DNA of 64,000 nucleotides, from NCBI GenBank assembly GCA_950097015.1, contig CATNEN010000001.1:4759001-4823000 (forward strand), read 5' to 3'. A program made the position numbers and the translations under genes. Below the pieces are notes generated by a model. It was not told where the DNA came from, ran no database searches, and saw nothing but the letters and a program-made list of their open reading frames with translations. Source of the DNA: Macrostomum hystrix (Eukaryota > Platyhelminthes > Macrostomidae). Of the stretch, positions 33,291 to 45,100 are shown piece by piece (position 1 is the first letter of the stretch; every line of letters begins with the position of its first letter).

Positions 33291-36139
33291 GAGGCTACCA
33301 TATGGCAACCGTGTTAGGATATTTTCATAATAAAACTGGCCAAGTTTTCAAGTCTTTTTATCATGTTTTATTCGGAATTTTTTCATTTTGCCAGCTACGC
33401 AATTTTTTTAAATACAAATTTTGCTCTTATACTACTCCTATAAAACTAAAATTAATGTATAGACATGTCATCTGTCTTACATCAAACATCATACTTTGTA
33501 CGTAGTCATTCGCAGCATATAACGTTGTACAGGTGTAGCACAAGTCTTTTACGTAAATTTAGTAAGCCTACTCATTTTCAAACCTAAAAACTGCAATTAC
33601 GGCCGAAAAAATAAAACTGCTAAAAAATCACAAAAGCCTTTTAAAAAGACATTGTTGCATCCTTATAGCTCGTAATCAGCAAGGAGCTATAGCTATTGAA
33701 TTTTTATTTTTTAAAGAAGTTTATCTATGCGTGACCGAAAAACGACTGAGAATATCTGATTTTCCAGCTTCAACTACAGACCCAGAAGTCAACCAAGTGT
33801 AACACTGGCGCTCAATTTCACAGTCTCGATCCCTTCGGCACCCAGTCGTGCGCGACAAAGCGAGTGAACAATAGGATTACGCTTACATTGCATGTAACAG
33901 TAGGAAAATGTTGCTCGAGCTCTTTATATCTATCCACTGAATAGTCTAGCTAGTTTATCAGACAAGCGATGGCAAAAGGCTAGCCAGAGAAAAATATCAA
34001 AATAACACCGGCCCTAGCCTGGGCGACGATCCTCTGTTGACCTAAGACTTTTCCTTGCGTACTGGAAAGTCCCGCCTAAAAACACAAAAATCGTAACGCA
34101 TTATCAGAATCATTCTAACTCTTCTCAACTCCAGATTATTTTAATGCTACAATAAAAATAACTTGGATTATTGTTTAAAAATCAATAAAATGTAAGATTC
34201 AAGCCGTTAACTCTAGATCTAGTTATTAAAAAACTACTGAGCTGATGCTGGTGACACCGTAAAAGGGACGGATGTTTTTCGCTGGCTAGTTAATTGTACC
34301 CTAGCTTTTCGATAAGAGTTTTATGTTAAAGCCTAAGTTGTTTTGTTACCTGTTAAAAAACCTAAAGTGCGCTCAACCGTTCCTGCATTTGTTAACTACA
34401 GTTCAAGTTAGAAATAAACAAAACATTTGAATTTAAGTTTCTTGGAAGGCAGTCCACCAAGACTGTAATAACAGTGAATGTCAAAGTGACAAACAAATCG
34501 CAACCTGACATAATATATCGTTTTGTCAGTTTAAATTGCAGTAAATTGTGAGCTAGTCTGTCATCTTTCATCTGTAGATTGTCATCTTGGACAAAAAATA
34601 AAGTATATGTGAATTGTAATGTTAATTGTTAATGCGTGCAATGCATGGTCACCAGTCACCATTTTAAATTGTATGTCAGACTGGGAAAATAATTGAGGCA
34701 GCTAAAGTTGCATGCGCGAAATGACGTGATTATTTTACAGATCAAGTTATTTAGAATTTAATAACCCCTACTAAGTTGACTGGTACTGGTTATGGTTAAT
34801 TAGCAACGTAATGGGGTATGGTGATAATAAATAGCCTAATAACTAAATAATGATAGGCCTAATAATAAATTCTCCTGATATAAATTGGTACCTAAGGAAG
34901 TAATTATAAGCATTACTTGATCTATAGAGTTGAGACCTAAACTGTTGATGGACCAACTCCACTCTGTGCATCACTACTAAGAACATAAAAGAAATTTTTC
35001 CAATGAAAGTTGTTATTTGTCTAGTGAACCAGACAATTTGTTGTTTTGGATATTCGTCTGACTAACTGGACAAATAGCTATTTTTTGCCTAATGGAGCAG
35101 AAGCAAAAATGTATAACTGTAATACCTAGATTACCTTATTTATTTTTTGTTTTTATTCCTTAGAATGTGATTTATTTCATTAATGTGATACTGAAATGTA
35201 CAAATATAACGAAACAATATAAATTGATATGAATCAAATAAATCCAGTATCAAGAAGTTCTTGAGATTAGTTTGTGAATTGTGTTGCAATTAAATTACTT
35301 CTAAAAATTGTTTTGAAACTTGTTTATATCATTTATCATATTAATGTGATATTACAAAGTATAACAACAAAAAATCAATGGGCCTAAGGTAATCCATGTA
35401 TTACAGATATATATTCTGCCTTTGCTCCTTAAATACAAAACATTTGTTACTGAAACCATAGAAGCCAAAATGTCTCATTTATGTTGATTCTCATTAGTCT
35501 ACTCTTTATTAAGCTAGCTACACTACACTTAACCTAGATCTAGATGTAGTTTATTTTCATGGCTAGGAATGCTAATTTACAATTTTTACTGAAATTTCCA
35601 ACTTTATTGTTGATAAGATAAGTTTGTTCTAAAATTCTACTGTTGAAACATTCCAAAATTGTTGTTTGGCCAACTAAATATAATTCACAATGAAAACAAT
35701 TAGTAAATTGTCTGGTGGTACAGGTTATTAAGAAATTAATATTACTTCTGATAGCATTTATAGACTTATATCTAGGTCTAGGTACTCTACTCTAGGTGTT
35801 GTTGGCATATTTTGACATAGGAAATGCAATAAATATCTTCTAGTAAAAAACTTACTAATTTTTCATACCTTAATGTTAAATTTACTTGCTTACTAGTCTT
35901 CTAACTAGTTTTTTAGAAACGTGGATTTATTAATTTCATCTATTAGTGGTTTATTTAGCCAAGTCTTTTGAAAGTTGTGAATATACCAAAATCTGTAGAT
36001 TTTTTTTGTAAAATAATTGTTATGATGTAATAATTTTCTGTTTATTTTCTTGACTATATTTCAGGTTTTGCAACTTCTTACTAAGTGACCATAATAAATA
36101 TTTTAAGGTTGTTGCAGTAAAAGACAAACAGTAAACAAG
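33291..36139. other. AT-rich intergenic region before TYW1
   Basis: No coding sequence, tandem array or element with recognisable ends was seen in these 2.8 kb. There are several poly-A/T runs. Confidence 0.5.
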
Positions 36140-39100
36140 ATGTCTCACTGGGACATTAGTGTGCACATGAGTCGGGCATTGCAAAACAGCAGCTTCCTAT
36201 CATATTCCCTGCTTGTTGCCGCCTCTGTTGTTGGCGCGTGGATCCTGTTCCAGAGGCGCGGTAGACGCGATCATGTAATCAGTGACTCATCTGTTAAGGT
36301 AACTTAATAATAGTAGATTTTCTGTATTTTCTCTACTTTAAGTAGCATGCATCATCGTAAAATACTCATTTTATTGCTACAGAGAGCGGTGCTTTCAAGC
36401 GACAGCCGAATGTCACTAAGAAGTCCGACCACTCGAAAATCAATGCCAACTGCAGTAGCCTGCTGTAGTAGCAGCGGTGGCCAATTCACCAAGGTACGAA
36501 TCTTCTATGCTAGTCAGCTAGGCAGGGCTAAGCATTTCGCTAGACTATTATCAGACGAAACTAGCTCTGTTCTGAATAAGCGACAGGGCGACCAATGCTG
36601 CAGTTCAAATGGCGATATTGATCATTCAAATGATAAATCAGCTACTAGTTCAGTTGAACTGGTGGATCTAGCCAGTTATGATCCAGAGGAATGCCTGCAT
36701 AAAGAGGTTAGTAAAGAATTTAAATGTATTTTTTATTTGCAAGCAATTAATTATTCTTATTATCAATTTAGATTTCAAGGATTTAGAAGTAGAATTTTAA
36801 TTTGACGGTTGATGCCTGGTTATGGTTAGGATTAGAATGGGATGGGACGGGATTGGATTTTAAGAACAGAAAGTAAAATTTCTATTTTGAGTTTTGGGAT
36901 TTAAAAACGGAAAGTGGGATTTTGGAGTCTTATAGGTCAAGAGGTTGGGATTTGGTAAGTGGAATTCAGATTTCAGATTTAGGGATTAGGAGTCAGAAGT
37001 AGGATTATTATAATTTTTATAGGATTCTAGGCAGTATAAGAGTATAAATCTGAAGCATGTCTTAACTCTCAACCTGCAGTCTGCGGACACCCTGTGCTAC
37101 TTTCTGTTGCCAACCTACGAAGGCGGCCAGCCAGCGCAACCCGGCGCCTGGTTCTGCAAGTGGCTTTCAGAGGCCGCTGAAGATTGGCGAGTTGAGCGCC
37201 AGCATCTGTCAAGGCTGAGATTTGTGGTCATCGGACTGGGCAACTCATTGTATGCCGAGAATTATAATACTGTGAGTTATCCGACTTATAACCTGACTGA
37301 AAGTCAACGCCTAAACTTACAGTCCCAGCCGACAAACCTGCAACTGCAACCCTTCAAGTCTACCTTTCAACCCTACAAGCTCACATAACAACCCAAAAAG
37401 TCAATCCTAAAATTCTGCCCTTCAACACTACAAGCCCACCCTACAGCCCTTATAGCCCACCATTCAACTACAATCCTACAAGCCCACCCTACAACCCTGA
37501 AAGCCAACCCTACAACTGCAACCCTACAAGCCCACCCTACAACCCTGCAAGCCAACCCTACAACTGCAACCCTACAAGCCCAGCCTACAACCCTGCGAGC
37601 CAACCCTACAACTGCAACACTACAAGCCCACCCTACAACCCTTAAAGCCCACCATTCAACTGCAACCCTACAAGCCCACCCTACAACCCTACAAGCACAC
37701 CCTACAACTACAATCCTACAAGCCCAACCTACAACCCTTACAGCCCACCATTCAACTACAATCCTACAAGCCCACCCTACAACTGCAACCCTACAAGTCC
37801 ACCCTAAAACCCTGCAAGCCAACCCTACAACTGCAATCCTACAAGCCCACCCTACAACCCTACAAGCACACCCTACAACTGAAACCATACAAACCCACCC
37901 TACAACCCTGCAAGCCCACCCTACAACTGAAACCTTACAAACCCACCCTACAACCCTGCAAGCCCACCCTACAACTGCAACCCTACAAGCCCACACCTAC
38001 AACTGCAACCCTACAAGCCCACACCTACAACTGCAACCCTACAAGCCCACACCTACAACCCTGCAAGCCCACCCTACAACTGCAACCCTACAAGCCCACA
38101 CCTACAACCCTGCAAGCCCACCCTACAACTGCAACCCTACAAGTCCACCCTACAAACCTACAAGTCCACCTAACAACCCTACAAGCCCACCCTTCAACGC
38201 CCACCCTACAACCCTACCCTACAAGCCACCATACCCTACAGAGAGAGAATGAGAGAATGTCAAAGAACTCTGTATAAATCTCGCACGCCCATTCACCAGG
38301 TTGCCAAGCGAGTTGATCATCAGCTGGCCCAACTATCAGCAGTTCGCATGCAGGCGCCAGTTCTTCTAGACGAAAACGTGGCCTCAGAAATTGGTCACGG
38401 CGGTCAAGAAGCCGATTTCTCCGCTGCTTTGCATACTCAACTGTTGGCGCCGTTGCTAAGCAGCATCTCCTGTTGCCAAGGCGACCGTAATGCAGAAGAG
38501 GAAGACTCTAATAACGAACAGTCGGACGCTGAATCAGCCGATGAAGCTGCGTCAAACCATTCGGACGAGCTAATCGACGTTGAAGATCTCGGCAATCGTC
38601 GCAGTCAGACAAATTCTAGCAAAGCTACTACTGCCAGTAGTAAAAGACCGATGGTGACGCCGTTAATTCGACAGTCCCTAGAGAAGCAGGGCTACAAACT
38701 CATTGGCAGTCATTCGGGCGTTAAACTATGCCGCTGGACTAAGTCCATGCTCCGAGGCCGGGGCGGCTGCTACAAGCACGCCTTCTACGGCATCGCTTCG
38801 CATCGCTGCATGGAAGCTACGCCGAGTTTGGCCTGCGCTAACAAATGCGTATTCTGCTGGCGGCATCACAGCAATCCGGTTGGCACCGAATGGAAATGGT
38901 TGGAGGATCCGCCTGAACAGATTCTCAATGGCGCTCTGGATGCTCACAGGTTTGTGCTCTATTTTGCTCCAATTTTATTGACTTATCAGAATATCTCCTC
39001 GATGAAATTTCCCATCTTAATGTGGGACTTCTTTTTTATCCGGATTTGATTTCTAGATTTCTACTGAGTTAGGGAGTAGCTTTCCAGGTTGATATCTACA

Positions 39101-42100
39101 ATATTCCATTCGAATAACAACTGTGGAAATGAAAACCGACGTTACTACTATGAGAAGAATTTCTCATCCAAGTACCTACTGTGGGAATAGAGTCCCAGGC
39201 GGATACTATGAGGATAATATCCCATCAGGTTATCTACGGTGGGAGAGATAATATCACATTTGAATATATCCTATCGGAATAAATATCCCATCTGGATATC
39301 TACTGTAGGTATAAATGTCCTATCTCCCGTAACGCAATTTTTCGTATCGATACGTATCGGAGACGTCCCCCCGAGGTCCAGAAGTTTCGTCTCAGGGACA
39401 GTACTTTTGATAGTTGCAGATATGTATCCCATACGAAATTTCGAGACGTGCCATGGCCGTCCCCAGGCGACTCCTATGAGACCTTCATAATAACTCGACC
39501 GCATGCATATTGCCATCCTTGTTGCACTTCTGCACGGACTGACGCTGTTTGCTGCAAAATTTCATGCCAAACAAAAAACTCAATCCAATAGAGAGCAGAG
39601 CTCGAGTACTTCACACAAACACATACAAAACTGTATGATTTCCACGCATACGAGATGCGGTTCTAAGGTTCTCATATGTGTACTTAGTGATTCACATTAC
39701 TGTAGTTTGTACGTGTTCAGACTTGTTTCAAAAAAGTAATGTAAAGTAATGTAATGTAATGTAAATACGTACTTATATATATATGTGAGGGTGACGTAGA
39801 AAAAAAAGCAGTCAGGCAGAGTGACTGAGAAGCACATCGAGACACGCGCGGTGCATAGGAAGGAAATGAAAATGTAAAAAATTGTCCATCAAATCTGACT
39901 TGATTTCCATAATCCTCATGTCTTAAACAATGAAAATGTTGAATTAAAAAAAATCGCGGGAGCCGTTTCTGAGAAAATCATTAATTTTTATTTTCCCATC
40001 ACTACATTCCTGTCATTGCTTTGCAAATTTCAAGTTTTTAAACAAAAAATTGTTATTAACTTTATATCAAAATGTCATAACAACTTTTAACAAATTTTCC
40101 CTGAACAGAAAACTTCAACAAGAGATTGTAACACAAATTTGATGGATTAAAGTTGGTTGCTTTGGCAGTGATGCTGGAAAATTCGGTTTACTCCCGATTC
40201 GCCGAATCCCGATTCGCCGATTCCCGATTCGCCGAAATTCCCGATTCGCCGAAATTCCCGATTCGCCGAATCCCGATTCGCCGAAATTCCTGACTCGCCG
40301 AAATTCCTGACTCGCCGAATTCCCGATTCGCTGAAATTCCTGACTCGAATCCTGATTCGCCGAATCCTGATTCAATACATCTTACTTTATCATAAATTAA
40401 AATTAAACCACATAACCATTGCCCTCTTTGAGTGTTGGTCAAATATTGGAACTCTATTTCTATTGTATTGAAATTAATTAAAAAACTAACTTAAATAAAA
40501 TGCACTTTCTTCATCCATTAACTTGTAAACTTGCTTCTAAACTTTTTTAACTTTCTGGAACGTAGATTGACTGAGCAGAGAAGAACATCACAGGTACTTC
40601 GGAAAAAGCAAATTCAAACCAGCAAAATGAAAACGAGAGACACCAAAGCGGCTGCCATTGCATTGCAGTCGAACTGGCGTTCTTTTCTGTAAAATATAAC
40701 TGGCTTGTACGAGTATATTGCGAGAGCAATTCCTATTCAACTCAGGAGGTGCGTGTTTGGTAAGTTTTCTGCAAATAGGGAATTCGGCGAGTCAGGAATT
40801 TCGGCGAATCGGGAATTCGGCGAGTCAGGAATTCGGCGAGTTGGCCTCCGTCCTCCAGTTGCGTCTGAAATCGCCGTGGTTGCCGTGAGCGCGGATTCTC
40901 GGTTGAACGTCGAGTTCGGCCAGCGTTCTGAGCGGTGTCTGTTGTCTTGCTCGCCGGGTTTTCTCCATCAGCGTAGCCGCAGCGGCCGTCGCCGAGGTGT
41001 TGAGTGGAGCCATCCCGGCCTCTTTGAGGAGCGCGACTGTCGGGGTGGATCGGCAGCACCCCGAGATAACACGCGCTGCGGCGAGGTGCTGGGTCTCAAC
41101 TTCCCGGCGGCAGGCGTCGGACGCAAAGCTCATCCAAGAGGAGGCGCCGTGTAGGACCGCCGCTTCCGCGTAGGTGCGGTAAAGCTGTCTGAGAGATCTC
41201 GGGTCGCGCCCCCAGTGTCGACCAGCAAGGCACCTCAGGGCGCCTGTCCGCTTCTGCAGGTTGCGCTTTTGGACCGCCGCATGGTGGCGGAACGTGAGCT
41301 GTGAATCGAGGTACACGCCCAGCATCTTGGGGTGTTCCTCGAATGGGGCTGGCATGTCTCCGAGTCTGATATTCGGTCTCGCCTTGCCGTTTGTCTCACG
41401 CGGGTCGAGGGAGAAGTAGGTGACGACTGTTTTGGATTTGTTCAGGTCAACTTTCCCAGTCGTGCACCACTCGACGAGCCAGTTCGCCGCGCTTTGCAGT
41501 CTTGCTTCACAGGTCTTCAAATTCATGCCTTGTGCGCCAAAGGTCGTATCGTCGGCGTACGCCAGAGAGAATATGTCCTCTGGGGCATCCTCCAACAGGT
41601 CATCGACGAACATCGTCCACAGAGTCGGGGCGATGACGGAGCCTTGGGGGAGGCCCTCAGGGAAGAGGCGTTGGGGGCTCTGGTTGCCGTCCCAGGTCAC
41701 AATGGCACGTCGATCGGAAATATACGAGTGAATCCAGCGGCGCGTGCAGGTCGGGACTTTCTTACGGCGTAACTTAGCGATGAGGGCCTGTCGCCACATG
41801 CGCTCGTAGGCATGCGAGAAGTCCCCAAACAGCATCGCTGTACGGTTTGCTGGTTTTTTCTTCTACCGCGGCAATCTGCTCTTCGGTAGAGCGACCACGG
41901 CGGAAGCCGGCCTGGGCCGGGTGGATGAGGTTCTCGGACTCCAGGTAGTGCGTGAGGCGTTCGTTAACCAGACGTTCCGCGACTTTCGCCGTGCAGGAGA
42001 GGAGGCAGATGGGGCGGTAGCTGGAGGTCGCGTCCGGGCTTTTCCCAGGCTTGTGATCTCTTCGTCGATCTCCTCGTCAGTCTCTCCACTCGGCTCGACT

Positions 42101-45100
42101 GTTTCGGCCGTCTCTTCGCGACTGTCAGCGTGCTCGTTTGCATGGTCGACACCAAGGCATTCGGCACCAGATTGGGACTTCCGCTTCATTCGCTTTATGA
42201 CGCTGCCGACAAAGGATCTGGCACTGACGCATCTTAACTGGCGGCGGAAGGATTTTGAGTCCAGCACGACTCCTGAAAAATGCGTTTGAGAGTTCGCATG
42301 AGTCCCACGCGCTTATTTTAAAAGAGCAGCGCAAACCAAGAGACACCAACTACGCAGTCGGCCACTGGTGCAGGCAATTTTTGCTTGCCGCCTCTTCGGC
42401 CTTCCATATTGTAGTTGCACAAAACGGACGGCTTTGCCGTCCAAACCAGCATTGCCGACATGGCGTCTGATATTTTAACGGCATTTTCTGCCCGACCAGC
42501 GCAATACTTCCTCTGCAAAAAGGGTAACAACAAATAATTTGAGTGATGGCTAACAATAGGAAATCCAGATCACAAATGGGTGACTCACATAAGCGTCCTT
42601 CAGTGCTGGATCCCTGTCGACGTCCTCAGCAAACCGCTGAAGGTCTGCGACGGATTTGACGGGCAGTGACCGCAGAGAGGCGCTGACGACAGGCGCCAAG
42701 TTGTTCGTGGCATTTGACTTGACGGCCTCTATTGCCAGCAATCGCTGCAAAATCAACTTTATCCAGTCTGAAATATGGATTGGCCGGTTCGGCGACAGTG
42801 TAAGTTGTAGATGAGAAGGCGCAATAGCAAAGAGAGCGTAGCGGATTCTATTCACAAGCAGTCAATTAGTGGACCGGAAAAAACTCACTCTCCACATGCT
42901 TGCAGTGGCAGTTAGGCTTCTCTTGAGCAGGCGACTCCGCGTCTCGCAGCGCAGATGCCCGAGGAGGAGCAGGAGCTTGACGCGCAGGCTGTCGACCAGG
43001 TGACTCGGCGTCTCGCAGCGCAGATGCCCGAGGAGGAGCAGGAGCTTGACGCGCAGGCTGTCGACCAGGTGACTCGGCGTCTCGCAGCGCAGATGCCCGA
43101 GGAGGAGCAGGGGCTTGACGCGCAGGCTGTCGACCAGGTGAGGCGCCATCTTGCGTACCTGCTGACGGCAGGCATCCTACTGGCTGACTGGGCGGCCTCG
43201 GGAGTTCATTCCTTGGTTCTTTAGCCGGCGGAACTTGCGATTCAATAAAGTAGTCAACCGGCTTGCGCTTCCTTCCCTTGTCCAAGTCGGTGTCGTCAAA
43301 CCCGCCTCTTTCATCCGCGCGGCGCATGCGGTAGAAGAGGTAGTCCAAATTAGCTGGAATTGGAGATTATATGCTACTAAAGCGCACGCCAATGAACTGA
43401 AAACACTTCCCTCGAGCTGAAATTACAATTTCAGCTGCATCTGAAATGCTGCAGGTGAAGAGGTGAATGCTGCATATGCATGGATGAATGAATAGAATTC
43501 TATTCATTTATCCATGTGCATATGTCGCACTTCTGCCATTCGCTGCCAGGCTCTGTGCGTTTGCGAATCTTTGCCACCAAAGCACTGTCAGTGGCACTCC
43601 GAAATTTTGGCAGATATACAGTCTTTCCGTCGTCGGCCAACCAGTTATCTGGCATGACCATAAGGCCATCGACAAAGCCAACCAGATGATACATGGTCTG
43701 CTGAAATGAAGCAGTTGAGGCATATTGGTATTATATTACAAATTGTCATTAAAACCACCAAATCACAGGAACACAATATTTACACAATGAACATAAATAC
43801 AGGGTGTCCGCGGGATTTAAAGTTGGAAATATTTTTTTTCCGGCCGGGCTAGTGAAAAGATTGCCGACCCTTGCTGTAAATAGTATAACAATAATCCACG
43901 CACCCTTCAGATGTGCTGAAACTGGTTGCCAGTGTGGAGAATCGGGCAAGCGAACCATGCGCTCCTGGTATTTAGCAGAGGAATCACCAGCATTTTAAAC
44001 AGCACATCCTTGATGGGAAAGCCCATGAGTTCTGCCAATAGGCCCCTGAGTTTGTAGAAGTGCAATTTGTTCGACTCGATCACATGATTGTGGAACGACT
44101 TCTTGCGGTTGATAGGCTTTCCGATCAAGAAAATTCCATCACTCCCTGACACAAAAAGTGCGATACTATTTTACATTCGATGGTGCGATGTTCGCAGGAA
44201 GAGCATTGCTTTCATGCTCATGCTGAAGGAGCGGCTCGGTCTGAGAGGGCCGAAATTGGCCGAGACACTGGTTGGTTTCGAGCACGCGCTTCACAGCCTG
44301 CTGCAGTGGCATTTTCGAGCTGTGAACCAGGCGTTTCACGAATCGCAGGAAGCTTTCGAACTGGAAGCAGCTGATGTTGATCGCATTCCGGTGGCTCAAG
44401 AAGTCATCTACCAGATGAAGAAGAGAATGCATATTGTACACAATGTACTGGCATCCGAATATCCTTCTTGAGGTGACGAATGAAACGCAGAGCTCCTTCA
44501 GGTACGTTGCATACTCTTCGCTCAGTGCGTTGTTGGAAAAAAGATTAGCAATCACATGAAATGTCATCAGCCACCGTAAGAACGTCGCATTCCCCACGTG
44601 TCGAATGAGTACAAGAGGGGCAAGGTACACAAAAAACAGCCTGACATCTGTCGCCTTCCAGAGTCCAGTGTGCTCCATCAAGCTCGGCCTGTGCTGAAAG
44701 TCTGTGGGCAAATACCTTCTCACGTGCAGCAGATACGCATTCACTTGGCACAAGAGCAGATGAGACAATCTGTAAGGCCTCGGACCTTCCTTGACAGCTT
44801 TGAGTGCCATCACGCCAAGGCCACGGAAAAGCAGGTGCATGGGATCTCCAGGAAATGCGGCTATCATGTCAATAGATAGAGCCTCGAGTGGAGAATGGCC
44901 GTGGTGGTGCTGAGGTTGAGCTTGTTGGCGAAACGAGTCATCAGTGCGGCGCGCTGCATCGAGCTCCAAGAAAACGACAGACCTCCCTCTGTTGCATGTC
45001 TGCTCGTAATCAGTAGTGCCTCTTTGCTCACATCGGTCACATCCATAAAAACCAGTAAAGCCTTTAATACACTTGATGAAGTACCTCGCCGGTATATCAC

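Noticed and set aside
37373-37996. Minus-strand WACRVVGWACRV-type frame
   Set aside because: 27-bp intron repeat of TYW1 in antisense.
41332-41772. Plus-strand frames opposite the reverse transcriptase
   Set aside because: Antisense shadow; the minus strand has a clear reverse-transcriptase motif series with YADD.
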